From: Henriciella sp.
GTDB taxonomy: Bacteria; Pseudomonadota; Alphaproteobacteria; Caulobacterales; Hyphomonadaceae
Assembly: GCA_013214545.1 (NCBI GenBank)
Contig: JABSQB010000004.1
Coordinates: 62,001-126,000 of the forward strand
Length of the DNA: 64,000 nucleotides
Direction: 5' to 3'
The notes beneath the pieces are model-generated. The model was not told the origin of the DNA, did not search any database, and saw only the letters and a list, made by a program, of their open reading frames with translations. The stretch's first letter is position 1; every line of letters begins with the position of its first letter. Of the stretch, positions 35,188 through 44,246 are shown in pieces. The position numbers were made by a program, and so were the translations under genes.

Positions 35188-37566
35188 ATGGCGAATTCCA
35201 TCGCAGAAGCGGCGCCCATGCGCGAAGTGTCAGACCCAGTTTGGCGCATCATTACAGGCACCGGGGCGTTTGCCCTTGGTGTTTTCATTTGTGGTAGTGT
35301 GGGCTCTTATGACCCGCTTGATCCAAGCTGGAATGCGGCCAGCGATCGCGCGGTTGAGAATCTGTTTGGGTCGGGCGGCGCTGTGTTTGCGGACATCATG
35401 CGCCAGCTGTTCGGCTGGTCGGCCTGGGTGGCCGGTCTGGCCCTGATGATTGGCGGCGCCATGCGTGCGGTCCTGATCGGTGCCCCCAAAATCCGGCGCT
35501 GGATGCTGGGTTTTCTGTTTGTGCCGCTGTCCGCTGCTTGTTTTGCCGCCTGGCCTGTGCCGACCTCATGGCCGTTGCGCGCAGGGCTTGGCGGAATGGT
35601 TGGCGATGGGTTGCATGATCTCGCCGCTATGCCGTTCCGAGCACTGCTGCTGCCAATGCCAGAAATTCTGGCTGGTTTTGTCGCTGGCGGACTGGCACTG
35701 ATCTGCGCGTTTACAGCGCTTGGCTTCCGCCGCGGTGATGCGCGCCTCCTTCAGGCAGCTGCTGCAAAATCAAGCGCCCGCGCCGCGCGACAGGCAGGCG
35801 GATTGTGGTCGCGCTTCAGCTTCGGCCGCAAATCCCGCCCGGACGAGATGGACGAGGACCAGGATTTATTCCGCATCCGTCGCCCGAACGAACCTACCAG
35901 TGAAGTTATCGAGCCAGAGCTGGATGAGGACGTGTTTGTCGAGGATGAGCCAGAAGCTGCGCCACAGCCAGCACCGGCCAAGTCCGTCACAGTCACAGCG
36001 CCGCGCTCCGCCACAATTCCAACAACACGCGTGAAGCGTTCGCGCAAAGGTCGCGGCGGTAAGGTTCCACCTATGGACCTGCTGCAAGTCCCTCCGGCCC
36101 AGCGGCATGAGATAGACGAAGAAGAATTGCTCGCCAAGGCGAACCGACTGGCCGAAGTTCTGCGTGAATTTGGCGTTCGCGGCCGCATCCGCGAAGTCCG
36201 CCCGGGTCCGGTCGTCACCTTGTTTGAGCTGGAACCAGCCGCTGGCGTGAAGTCGGCGCGAGTGATTTCGCTCGCCGACGATGTGGCGCGCTCAATGTCG
36301 GCGGTCTCCTGTCGGATTGCCGTAGTGCCCGGCAAGAACGCCATTGGTATCGAACTGCCGAATGAAGAACGCCAGACCGTGTATCTTCGGTCCCTGCTCG
36401 ACAATGACGCTTACACCAAGACCAAGGCAGCCCTGCCCATGGCGCTGGGTGAAGACATTGGCGGTGCGCCGACTGTGGTTGAGCTGGCCAAGATGCCTCA
36501 CTTGCTGATCGCGGGGACGACGGGCTCCGGTAAGTCGGTCGGCGTCAATGCGATGATCCTGTCACTGATCTTCAAACTGCCGCCGGAAGAGTGTCGGTTC
36601 ATCTTCATCGACCCGAAAATGCTCGAGCTCAGCATCTATGAAGGCATCCCGCACCTGCTTTCGCCAGTGGTCACGGATCCGAAAAAGGCCGTGCTGGCGC
36701 TGCAATGGGCCGTGCGCGAGATGGAGATGCGCTACGAGCTCATGTCTAAGGCTGGCGTCCGGAATCTCGCCGGCTTCAACAAGAAAGCGGCGGAGTTCCG
36801 CAAACGCGGCGATCAGATGACCCGCAAGGTCCAGACCGGTTTCGATGATCGCGGCAAGCCGCAATACGAAACTGAGATCCTGCCGCTGGATCATGTCCCC
36901 AACCTGGTCATCGTGATTGACGAAATGGCTGACCTGATGATGGTCGCGGGTAAGGAAATCGAAGGCTGCGTGCAGCGCCTGGCGCAAATGGCCCGGGCAG
37001 CGGGCATACACCTGATTACGGCGACGCAGCGTCCGTCTGTGGATGTCATTACCGGTACGATTAAGGCGAACTTCCCCACCCGTATCTCCTATATGGTGAC
37101 AACCAAAATCGACTCGCGCACCATTCTTGGTGAGCAGGGTGCTGAGCAGCTGCTCGGCATGGGTGACCTGCTCTATCAGGCAGCGGGTGTGAAGACGAAG
37201 CGCTGCCACGGTCCATTCGTGTCGGATGAAGAAGTGCAAGCGGTGGTTGACTGGCTGCGCGACAATGGTGGCGAGCCGGATTACAATCCCGAAGTCTTGG
37301 AAGAACCTGAAGAAGGCACAGGCAGCGCGATCATGGACGCGATGCTTGGCACTTCCACTGGCGATAAGGATGAAGACCTCTACGCCCAGGCCATGGCAAT
37401 CGTGCTGCGCGACAAGCGCGCTTCGACCAGCTATCTGCAGCGCCGTTTGAAGGTCGGTTACAATAAGGCCGCGACGCTGATCGAGCGCCTGGAAGAAGAA
37501 GGTGTCATCTCAGCGCCGAACCATGCGGGCAAGCGCACAATCCTGAAACAGAGCGACGGCGAGTAA
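35188..37566 (+). CDS. ftsK: DNA translocase FtsK
   Basis: The 792-residue protein pumps chromosomal DNA at the division septum and activates XerCD at dif. Four N-terminal membrane helices lie in residues 22-190, followed by a short linker with acidic and basic patches. The motor has Walker A GTTGSGKSVGVNAM near 443-456 and Walker B VIVIDEMADLMM near 573. The C-terminal gamma winged-helix domain that reads KOPS is RASTSYLQRRLKVGYNKA. The linker is short compared with enterobacterial FtsK, as usual in alphaproteobacteria. Confidence 0.95.
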   Translation: MANSIAEAAPMREVSDPVWRIITGTGAFALGVFICGSVGSYDPLDPSWNAASDRAVENLFGSGGAVFADIMRQLFGWSAWVAGLALMIGGAMRAVLIGAPKIRRWMLGFLFVPLSAACFAAWPVPTSWPLRAGLGGMVGDGLHDLAAMPFRALLLPMPEILAGFVAGGLALICAFTALGFRRGDARLLQAAAAKSSARAARQAGGLWSRFSFGRKSRPDEMDEDQDLFRIRRPNEPTSEVIEPELDEDVFVEDEPEAAPQPAPAKSVTVTAPRSATIPTTRVKRSRKGRGGKVPPMDLLQVPPAQRHEIDEEELLAKANRLAEVLREFGVRGRIREVRPGPVVTLFELEPAAGVKSARVISLADDVARSMSAVSCRIAVVPGKNAIGIELPNEERQTVYLRSLLDNDAYTKTKAALPMALGEDIGGAPTVVELAKMPHLLIAGTTGSGKSVGVNAMILSLIFKLPPEECRFIFIDPKMLELSIYEGIPHLLSPVVTDPKKAVLALQWAVREMEMRYELMSKAGVRNLAGFNKKAAEFRKRGDQMTRKVQTGFDDRGKPQYETEILPLDHVPNLVIVIDEMADLMMVAGKEIEGCVQRLAQMARAAGIHLITATQRPSVDVITGTIKANFPTRISYMVTTKIDSRTILGEQGAEQLLGMGDLLYQAAGVKTKRCHGPFVSDEEVQAVVDWLRDNGGEPDYNPEVLEEPEEGTGSAIMDAMLGTSTGDKDEDLYAQAMAIVLRDKRASTSYLQRRLKVGYNKAATLIERLEEEGVISAPNHAGKRTILKQSDGE

Positions 37567-37611
37567 CCTAGCGATATACGCATTTCCCCGAAGTGACGGG
37601 GCATTGATTGT

Positions 37612-37646
37612 CGGCTCTTCTGACCTCAAGCAGACCAGAGGAGCCG
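37612..37646 (+). promoter_or_regulatory. Hairpin that covers the DUF465 ribosome binding site
   Basis: CGGCTCTTCTG (37612-37622) pairs with CAGAGGAGCCG (37636-37646), 11 bp with one G-T mismatch allowed as a wobble. The right arm contains the AGAGGAG Shine-Dalgarno and is followed by TTTT. It could act as translational control or as a terminator/attenuator. Confidence 0.55.
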
Positions 37647-37652
37647 TTTTCG

Positions 37653-37910
37653 ATGAGCCATACACCCCATGAACTCGCCGACGATTTTCCACAGGACAAG
37701 GATCGTATTTCCGAGCTGAAACGGACCAGCCCGCATTTCGCGAACCTCGCGGAGCGCTATCACGAGATCAATCGCACCATTCACCGAATGGAAGAGCGGA
37801 TCGAGCCCGTTGCGGATGTCACAGAACTCGCGCTTCGGCGAGAGCGGATGCAGCTCAAAGATCAGCTCTACGCGATGATGCAGCCCAGCGGGTTCAGCCG
37901 CGCCGGTTAA
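37653..37910 (+). CDS. DUF465 (YdcH-like) protein
   Basis: The 85-residue helical protein begins MSHTPHELADDFP and has the HFANLAERYHEINRTIHRMEE heptad-like segment and LRRERMQLKDQLYAMM typical of DUF465/YdcH proteins, which are small helical-hairpin proteins of unknown function. The ATG at 37653 is 9 bp after AGAGGAG. That ribosome binding site lies inside a strong hairpin, so expression may be regulated at translation. Confidence 0.85.
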   Translation: MSHTPHELADDFPQDKDRISELKRTSPHFANLAERYHEINRTIHRMEERIEPVADVTELALRRERMQLKDQLYAMMQPSGFSRAG

Positions 37911-38003
37911 TCTCGCTACCTTCTCGAAGCGCGTCGGTGTTCATCCTCCCCAGTGGCTGATCCTAGCCTTGGACACCGGCGCGCTTTGTTATTGGGCGCT
38001 TGC

Positions 38004-38996
38004 TTATAGCGACAACCAGAGCCGCAAGAGGTGGCGTTTTCGTTCGCGTTCTGGCCAGTCCTCATACTCTGTCCGGGAATGCACCGTCGTATGGTTGGAG
38101 ATGAATTGGATATCTCCGGGCTCCAGCCACATGTCGAGCTGCAAGTCGGGTCTCAGGCAAAGTGTATCGTACAAGTCCAATAGGTCTGCCGTCGCCGGGT
38201 CATGCTGGACATCTTCATGACGGGTCGCGGAGCGGAAATACTCGCTGTGATAAAAGGTCTTAAGGCCGGCCTCTTCCGTGTAACGGCAAGGCGGCAGCGA
38301 GATGTAGCCCGCGTCGCCTGGACGTTCTTCGCCGCGCAGGTCGAGCGCGATCGGGTCGAACAGGCGCTCGATCAGATCGCGGCGTTGGTCCACAATCTCA
38401 TTGAATATGGCCACGGAGCTGACAATGCGGCTTTGCCCTCCGCTCTTGGCCGTGTGAAGGCAGAGCAGACCGACAGCGTCGGCTGCGTCGCAATGAAAAT
38501 CGATGTTTCCGGTCGTGCGATAGCGCCGGACCATTGGATTGTCCGCCTCTTCCCCATAGTCGACGACATGCCCGAGCAATTCGTTTTGCGGATTCTGCGC
38601 GCCCGGGAGGCCGAGATGGTGACCAAGCCCCCAATAGGCATAGGCAGCCTTCTCCTCGCCCCAATCTGCAACAGGCAGCCCGCGCACGACAACAAACCCG
38701 CGACCATGAGCGATCTCCTGCCGCCAAGTCTCGATCTTCTGACTGAGCGTTGGCAGGGCAAAAGCAGATCTGGTGATCTCCTCCAAGGCTAGACCAGATG
38801 TGAGCGCGTGATCAGCCGCCGCCTCGATCTCATCAAGTTCGTCCGCCGACAAGATGGTCAGCCAATCATCTGTTCGTGTGCGCATATCCTCGCCGCGCCA
38901 GGCCGCGGGCGATTCGATTTTTCCCTCTGGGATATGCGTATGGTTGCGCGAGAAATAGTGCAGGCTTTGATCCCGAAATGATCTAAAAGCGGACAA
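38004..38996 (-). CDS. TauD/TfdA-family Fe(II)/2-oxoglutarate dioxygenase
   Basis: I take the TTG at 38996, which has GGGAG 8 bp upstream, rather than the farther TTG at 39053. The 330-residue enzyme has the iron site FHCDAADAVG (His, Asp) and the distal His in TVHSRTEYED, plus the ligand region RLWLSL at the end. This group hydroxylates small molecules such as taurine, sulfonates or chloroaromatics. SPAAWRGEDM near residue 29 is typical of the fungal-type TfdA-like subgroup. The substrate is not predictable. Confidence 0.8.
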   Translation of the reverse strand: MSAFRSFRDQSLHYFSRNHTHIPEGKIESPAAWRGEDMRTRTDDWLTILSADELDEIEAAADHALTSGLALEEITRSAFALPTLSQKIETWRQEIAHGRGFVVVRGLPVADWGEEKAAYAYWGLGHHLGLPGAQNPQNELLGHVVDYGEEADNPMVRRYRTTGNIDFHCDAADAVGLLCLHTAKSGGQSRIVSSVAIFNEIVDQRRDLIERLFDPIALDLRGEERPGDAGYISLPPCRYTEEAGLKTFYHSEYFRSATRHEDVQHDPATADLLDLYDTLCLRPDLQLDMWLEPGDIQFISNHTTVHSRTEYEDWPERERKRHLLRLWLSL

Positions 38997-39126
38997 GACG
39001 GTTTCTCCCGTTAGATTGCGCGCAAAGCTTATGCGAGACAGACTATCGGTCAATTACCCTTGAGGAAATCTAATTTGCACAAGTTCCGGGTGGCGCCGCG
39101 GCTTGTTCGCCGCTACTTGCACGAGC

Positions 39127-40038
39127 ATGTCTGCGACGCTCCGCCTTGGATTTCTCTGCTGTCTTGGCTGCTACACGATTTGGGGCGGCTTACCGCTCTA
39201 TTTCCGGGCGCTGGATCACATTCAGCCCATGGAAATGCTGGCGCATCGGATCATCTGGAGCGTCCCAACCGGCCTGATCTTGATCATCATTGCGCGAAAC
39301 TGGACGCAGCTGCGCGCCGCGCTCACGCGAGAGCATCTGCTTTGGCTGAGTGTGTCGGCGGTTCTGATCGGCGCCAATTGGCTGATCTATATTTGGGCGG
39401 TCGGTCAAGAGCGCGTCATGGAGGCGAGCCTTGGCTATTACATCAATCCGCTGGTCAATGTCCTGATCGGTGCCGTGTTCTTTGCGGAGCGATTGCGCCC
39501 GGCGCAATGGGTTGCCGTTGGGTTGGCAGCGATCGGTGTGGCGATCATGACCGTGGCGCTCGGCTATCTGCCTTGGGTGGCATTGGTGCTCTGTCTGACC
39601 TTCGCTTTCTATTCGGTGATCCGCAAACAGGTGCAGGTCGATAGCCGGGCTGGCTTTGTGGTCGAAGCGGCCTTGCTTGCGCCGCTCGCAATGATCTGGC
39701 TGGGCTGGTTCGTCGCGCAACCGGACGGGCGTCTGATGGGAACTGGCGGCTGGGACATGCCGCTGCTGCTCGCCGCAGGCCCGATTACGGCTGTGCCACT
39801 CATTTTGTTTGCGATTGCGGCCAAGCGTCTCCGCCTGTCGACCATGGGGATGATGCAATATATCGGTCCGACGCTGCAATTCCTGATCTCAGTTCTGTTA
39901 TTCAAGGAAGCGTTCGGGATGACCCATGCGCTCGCCTTCGCCTTCATTTGGACGGCGCTGATTGTCTTCACCGTCGACAGTTTGATGGGCGAAGCCAAAG
40001 CGCGGCGCCTTGCGCGGGCCGCAGCATCTGTTCGGTAA
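39127..40038 (+). CDS. rarD: EamA-type permease RarD
   Basis: The 303-residue protein has ten membrane helices and the RarD-specific signature GGLPLYFRALDHIQPMEMLAHRIIWS near the start, followed by LIGANWLIYIWAV. RarD is an uncharacterised DMT-superfamily transporter; chloramphenicol sensitivity was the historical phenotype. I use the ATG at 39127. Its stop lies in the A-run of the terminator that serves the convergent hydrolase gene. Confidence 0.88.
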   Translation: MSATLRLGFLCCLGCYTIWGGLPLYFRALDHIQPMEMLAHRIIWSVPTGLILIIIARNWTQLRAALTREHLLWLSVSAVLIGANWLIYIWAVGQERVMEASLGYYINPLVNVLIGAVFFAERLRPAQWVAVGLAAIGVAIMTVALGYLPWVALVLCLTFAFYSVIRKQVQVDSRAGFVVEAALLAPLAMIWLGWFVAQPDGRLMGTGGWDMPLLLAAGPITAVPLILFAIAAKRLRLSTMGMMQYIGPTLQFLISVLLFKEAFGMTHALAFAFIWTALIVFTVDSLMGEAKARRLARAAASVR

Positions 40039-40067
40039 AAAAGAGCCCGGCTGAAAAACAGCCGGGC
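40037..40067 (-). terminator. Terminator for the reverse-strand hydrolase
   Basis: GCCCGGCTG (40045-40053) and CAGCCGGGC (40059-40067) form a 9-bp stem with an A5 loop. On the minus strand it is followed by TCTTTTTT, so it ends the serine hydrolase transcript. Confidence 0.8.
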
Positions 40068-40169
40068 GCAGGTAAACATGATGGAGAATTGGAGTTTCCA
40101 AACTCCGAACCAGCTTCGCAACTATCGTACCAGCCTGATAATCAAGGTGCGGGTTCTGATAAAAGTGCT
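40068..40169. other. 102-bp spacer between terminator and hydrolase stop
   Basis: I see no gene and only AT-rich, unstructured sequence here, the 3' untranslated part of the reverse-strand hydrolase transcript. Confidence 0.4.
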
Positions 40170-41294
40170 TTATAAACAACCATATAAAGCGTGAATGAGG
40201 TGAGTGGCACGCGGGTCTGCCTGCAGACTGTTCGATTGGCGATTCATAACATAAGCCGCGCTCAGGTGCCGATCTGGGTCACCCAAAGCGAGCGATCCCC
40301 CCCAGCCTGAATGACATAGCGTATCGGGGTTCGGCCCATAGAGACCGATATTATTTCGCATCACGCCAGCGGCGAATTCGGTGACGTAAGGCAGGACCAG
40401 GTCCTGACCTTTCACGCGGCTGGTGATCAGGCTGTCAAACGCAGCTTCAGAGATCACACGCTTATCTCTCAAGCGCCCTTCATGGGCATAGATGCCATAA
40501 AGCTCGGCCACGGCCTTTGCGGTGCCGATCCCGTTCGCGGACGGGATCTCGATCTCGCGCCATATGGCGCCGCCGCGATCTGGCGCGGACCATTTGGTCA
40601 GGAAAGCGGCGCGGGTGGCGTCATTGATCTCTCCAAGGTCCGGCAGCGCGCGCGGGCGCATGATCTCAGCGACGCGGTGATGGTCTGCGGGCGGTGTGCC
40701 GATCTGGAAATCAATCTCGGCCGGGCCGGCAATATCCTCGCGCAAGACGGTGCCAACACTGCGTCCATCAATGCGCCGCACAAGCTCGCCGATCAGATAA
40801 CCCCAGGTGAGCTGGTGATAGCCATGCGCGCTGCCAGGCGTCCAGAGCGGCGCTAGCGGGGCGAGCGCAGCGGCGCAAGCGAGTGGGTCAAGCCAAAGCG
40901 CTGGGTCGATAGGGTCGACGAACCCCGGAAGGCCAGCCTGGTGGGAGACCATGTCGGCAATGGTCACCGCTGCTTTGCCGTTCGCCGCGAACTCGGGCCA
41001 GAGATCGGCCACAGCGGTATCGTATCCGGCGGGCAAGGCGTCAATCACACTTGCAAGCACCAGCGCCGCGATCGGTTTGGTGGTCGAATAAACCGGAACC
41101 ACCGTGTCCTCGGCCCAGGCGTGTTCTTTGCCCCGATCTGCAAAACCACCGCGAAGATCGACGATCAGTTCGCCATCAAGAAAGGCCGAAAACCCGGCGC
41201 CGAGTTCCTTGTCTTCAGCGAAATTCTCTTCGAAGGCGTCCCGGACGGGTTCGAACCCGGCAGCGGTGAAACCGGAAATGGGATAATCAGACAT
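40170..41294 (-). CDS. Serine hydrolase, class C beta-lactamase fold (esterase-like)
   Basis: The 374-residue protein has the SxxK motif in YSTTKPIAAL (Ser about residue 70), YHQLTWGYL with the catalytic-type Tyr and an HSGWGGSLA segment. This set fits EstB-like esterases and other penicillin-binding-like hydrolases more than true AmpC. There is no clear signal peptide, so it is probably cytoplasmic. Physiological substrate is unknown. A terminator follows it. Confidence 0.85.
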   Translation of the reverse strand: MSDYPISGFTAAGFEPVRDAFEENFAEDKELGAGFSAFLDGELIVDLRGGFADRGKEHAWAEDTVVPVYSTTKPIAALVLASVIDALPAGYDTAVADLWPEFAANGKAAVTIADMVSHQAGLPGFVDPIDPALWLDPLACAAALAPLAPLWTPGSAHGYHQLTWGYLIGELVRRIDGRSVGTVLREDIAGPAEIDFQIGTPPADHHRVAEIMRPRALPDLGEINDATRAAFLTKWSAPDRGGAIWREIEIPSANGIGTAKAVAELYGIYAHEGRLRDKRVISEAAFDSLITSRVKGQDLVLPYVTEFAAGVMRNNIGLYGPNPDTLCHSGWGGSLALGDPDRHLSAAYVMNRQSNSLQADPRATHLIHALYGCL

Positions 41295-41304
41295 GCTTGT
41301 GTCC

Positions 41305-41778
41305 TTATAACGGTTTGATCATGCGCGCACGTGCCAGACTTTGGCCATCGACCTCAACTGTTTCGTGGTGATCAACGCTGAACCCCATCGCAGCAAACGC
41401 CGGCTGAGCCATCAGACTGGCATGCGTGGACAGTTCGGTTTCGCCCTGTGCGATGGCCCGAGCCTGAATGGCATCGAAGAGCTTTCGAAACAGTCCCGAG
41501 CCCTGCGCGGATGGGCGGATATAAGCAAAGTCGACATAACCGCCCGGTTCGATCGACATGAAACCAAGCACATCGCCACCAATCTCAGCAACGAAGACGT
41601 GTTGCCCTGACAGCCGCGCAGTCCAGTCGGCGCCGTTACGCGGTTCTGGTGCCCAGGCGCGTGATTGCGCGCCTGTGTATTTGCTCGGGCCATGATGGAT
41701 CGCATCATACATAACCTCGCCCAGCGTGTCGTAGTCATCCGCGGTCGCAGGCCGGATCCGAAGCGCTACCACATTCAT
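41305..41778 (-). CDS. GNAT family N-acetyltransferase
   Basis: The 157-residue protein has the acetyl-CoA-binding loop in FAYIRPSAQGSGLFRKLFDAI near residues 90-110 (R/Q-x2-G-x-G-like, with SGL replacing GIG) and the beta-bulge strand HVFVAEIGGDVLGFMSI. The frame continues open upstream to 42540 but that part is the reverse complement of the CoA-lyase gene. The ATG at 41778 has GGAG 10 bp upstream. It is probably cotranscribed with the hydrolase. Confidence 0.8.
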   Translation of the reverse strand: MNVVALRIRPATADDYDTLGEVMYDAIHHGPSKYTGAQSRAWAPEPRNGADWTARLSGQHVFVAEIGGDVLGFMSIEPGGYVDFAYIRPSAQGSGLFRKLFDAIQARAIAQGETELSTHASLMAQPAFAAMGFSVDHHETVEVDGQSLARARMIKPL

Positions 41779-41862
41779 GATCAATTCGCTCCAAGCGGTT
41801 GATTTCATTTGCGCGAGCGGGCACTCGTGTCGCACTCGAACTCGTCCGTCAAGGAGACATGC

Positions 41863-42750
41863 ATGTCCGCTTCCGCTCACCGTCCTCGCCGCTCTTGTCT
41901 GTACATGCCGGGCGCCAACCCCCGGGCGCTGGAAAAAGCCAAGACGCTGCCCGCTGATACTCTGATTTTCGATCTCGAGGACGCCGTTGCCCCTGACGCC
42001 AAAATTGAGGCCAGGGACACCGTTTGCGATGCGGTTAAGGCCGGCGGTTATGGCAATCGCGAAGTGGTGGTGCGGGTCAATGGCCTCGACACCGAATGGG
42101 GGCTGGACGATATGAAGGCCGCAGTGGCGGCGGGGCCAGATGCAATTCTTGCCCCCAAGGTAATAGATGGCGGCGACATTGACCGGCTGGACGATGCGAT
42201 GAGCCGCGCCGGTGCGCCGGATACGATGGGTCTCTGGGTGATGATCGAGATGCCGAAGGCAATCCTCAATATTCAAGACATTGCTGAGGCTGTCGGCCGT
42301 ACGCGCTTGTCCGCCTTCGTCATGGGCACGAATGACCTCGCCAAGGAGCTGCGCGGCGTCAATGACCCACCGCTTCGCACGGCGTTCCAGACATCGCTCG
42401 GACTGTCTGTGGCTGCGGCGCGGGCCTACGATCTGCTCGCGATTGATGGGGTGTTCAACGGCATAGGCGACGAGGAAGGTCTCACCGCTGAATGTCACCA
42501 AGGCCGACTGATGGGGTTTGACGGCAAAACGCTGATCCACCCGTCACAGCTTGCTGCCGCGAATAAGATCTTTGCTCCGACCGACGCCGATGTCGAACAG
42601 GCGAAAGCCGTGATCGAAGCCTTTGCCGACCCTGCAAATGCGGGCAAGGGCGTGCTCAAAGTGAATGGCAAGATGACTGAGCTGCTGCACCTGGAAGAGG
42701 CGAAGCGAACTGTCGATGTGGCCGCGGCGATTGCGGCGATGGACTCATAG
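41863..42750 (+). CDS. CitE/HpcH-family enzyme, malyl-CoA thioesterase/lyase-like
   Basis: The 295-residue TIM-barrel protein has the family features SCLYMPGANPRALEKAKTLP, LIFDLEDAVAPD (Mg2+/CoA-binding Glu/Asp), VRVNGLDTEWG and the GFDGKTLIHPSQL C-terminal segment. The sequence style fits the Mcl2-like (3S)-malyl-CoA thioesterase or a beta-methylmalyl-CoA lyase better than CitE of citrate lyase, since no citrate lyase partners are present. It would suit the ethylmalonyl-CoA pathway. AAGGAG is 6 bp upstream of the ATG at 41863. Confidence 0.82.
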   Translation: MSASAHRPRRSCLYMPGANPRALEKAKTLPADTLIFDLEDAVAPDAKIEARDTVCDAVKAGGYGNREVVVRVNGLDTEWGLDDMKAAVAAGPDAILAPKVIDGGDIDRLDDAMSRAGAPDTMGLWVMIEMPKAILNIQDIAEAVGRTRLSAFVMGTNDLAKELRGVNDPPLRTAFQTSLGLSVAAARAYDLLAIDGVFNGIGDEEGLTAECHQGRLMGFDGKTLIHPSQLAAANKIFAPTDADVEQAKAVIEAFADPANAGKGVLKVNGKMTELLHLEEAKRTVDVAAAIAAMDS

Positions 42751-42772
42751 GGCACCTTGTATACCCGACATG

Positions 42773-42811
42773 AAAAAACTCCCTCGACCCGCAAAGGCCG
42801 AGGGAGTTTTT
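42773..42811. terminator. Bidirectional rho-independent terminator
   Basis: ACTCCCTCG (42778-42786) pairs with CGAGGGAGT (42799-42807) and has A-run and T-run on its two sides. It separates the CoA-enzyme gene (+) from the P450 gene (-). Confidence 0.88.
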
Positions 42812-42838
42812 GTTTGTTTGGTCTGGGAGGAACCGCCC

Positions 42839-44167
42839 TTATTTCGGGTGGCAGATGACCGGCATCCAGGTGTAGCCCTTCACGAACGCGCCTGAGGTCA
42901 GGCTTGGCTCGTCCAGCACTTCGACATGGCTGAAACGTTCCATAATCTCTTCCCAGAGGATGCGTAGCTGCAGCTCGCCGAGACGGTTGCCGACGCAGCG
43001 GTGGATCCCGAAGCCGAAGGACAGGTGATTGCGCGCCTGCTTGCGGTCAATGATCAGTTTGTTCGGGTCTTCTTCCCAGAACCGCTCGTCACGGTTGCCG
43101 GAGACATACCACATGGCGATCTGGTCGCCTTTCTTGATCGTCTTGCCGTGCATCTCAACATCTTCGAGCGCGGTGCGGCGCATGAAAGCGAGCGGCGTTT
43201 GCCAGCGAATGACTTCAGAGACCATGTTCGGGATCAGCGAATGATCTTTCTTCAGCTTGGCATACTCTTCCGGAAACTTGTTCAGGCCGTAAACCGAGGC
43301 AGTCATTGAGTTCCGGGTAGTGTCATTACCGCCAACGATGAGCAGGATGACATTGCCGAGCAGTTCCATCGGCGCGAGATCCTTGGTCTTCTCGCCATGC
43401 GCCAAGAGGCTGATCAGGTCGTTCTTCAGCGGGATGCGCTTGCGCTCTTCATACATCTGCATGAATACGGAAAGACATTCGAGCAGCTCTTGCTTCCACT
43501 GTTCCTCGCCGCCTGGGCAGATGTCAGGATTTTCGCGATTGGTCACAACGTCGGACCAGCGCGTCAGCTTGCGACGATCCTCAAACGGAAAGTCGAACAG
43601 CGTGGCCAGCATCATCGTGGTCAGCTCGATCGAAACCTTGTCGACCCAGTCGAATGGCTCACCAACCGGAATTTCGTCGAGGATTTGCTGGGTCCGAGCG
43701 CGGATAAGCGGCTCAAACTCTTTCAGCATGTTTGGCGCAACAGCTGGCTGCACAGTTTTGCGTTGTTCTGAGTGACGCGGCTCATCCATGGCGATGAACA
43801 TTGGCAGCTCGAAGTCTTCCATCGGCTCACCGAGGACAATACCGCCATGCTCCCAGCTCGAAGAGAAGCGCTTGTGATCGATATCGATCTTCATAACGTC
43901 TTCGTAGCGGGTAACCGACCAGTAAGGGCCGACAAAGCTATCCGGGCACCAGTGCAGCGGATCTTCGTCGCGCATACGCTTGAACCGGTCCCAAATCTTG
44001 CCCTGACGCCAAAGCTCTGCGTCAACAATGTCTAGCGTGGAAAGATCTTCTTCTGAAGCGGGCGGAATATCAGCGCCAAATTTGTACCACGTATCGTGCA
44101 ACGGATCGCGCACGGTGATTTTCGGGCGCTCCAGATTGTGTGGGATCTTGGTCAGTGTATCTGCCAT
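42839..44167 (-). CDS. Cytochrome P450, CYP153-like
   Basis: The 442-residue soluble P450 has the oxygen-activation helix GGNDTTRNSMTA near residues 280-291, the E-x-x-R pair in SEVIRWQTPLAFMRR, and the heme loop FGFGIHRCVGNRL with the axial Cys near 390. The segments around it closely resemble CYP153 medium-chain alkane/fatty acid hydroxylases. CYP153 needs ferredoxin and ferredoxin reductase, which are not adjacent here. GGAGG is 6 bp upstream of the ATG at 44167. Two palindromic sites upstream suggest specific control. Confidence 0.88.
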   Translation of the reverse strand: MADTLTKIPHNLERPKITVRDPLHDTWYKFGADIPPASEEDLSTLDIVDAELWRQGKIWDRFKRMRDEDPLHWCPDSFVGPYWSVTRYEDVMKIDIDHKRFSSSWEHGGIVLGEPMEDFELPMFIAMDEPRHSEQRKTVQPAVAPNMLKEFEPLIRARTQQILDEIPVGEPFDWVDKVSIELTTMMLATLFDFPFEDRRKLTRWSDVVTNRENPDICPGGEEQWKQELLECLSVFMQMYEERKRIPLKNDLISLLAHGEKTKDLAPMELLGNVILLIVGGNDTTRNSMTASVYGLNKFPEEYAKLKKDHSLIPNMVSEVIRWQTPLAFMRRTALEDVEMHGKTIKKGDQIAMWYVSGNRDERFWEEDPNKLIIDRKQARNHLSFGFGIHRCVGNRLGELQLRILWEEIMERFSHVEVLDEPSLTSGAFVKGYTWMPVICHPK

Positions 44168-44205
44168 CTATGCCTCCGTGAAAGCGGTCTAGCCTGCCGC
44201 AATTA

Positions 44206-44219
44206 TGACGTTCGCGTCA
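44206..44219. promoter_or_regulatory. Palindrome TGACG-TTCG-CGTCA, proximal candidate operator
   Basis: A perfect 5-bp inverted repeat with a 4-bp spacer, about 40 bp upstream of the P450 start. Its half sites are identical to those of the distal palindrome at 44248-44261, and the centres are 42 bp apart. Confidence 0.55.
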
Positions 44220-44246
44220 GCTTAACACAGGTAAAATGAAAAAACC

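Noticed and set aside
36562-37239. 225-codon reverse-strand frame in ftsK
   Set aside because: Antisense to the FtsK motor domain, whose Walker motifs are intact.
41779-42540. Upstream extension of the reverse-strand GNAT frame
   Set aside because: This part is the complement of the malyl-CoA-type gene; the ATG at 41778 with a ribosome binding site gives a standard-length GNAT protein.
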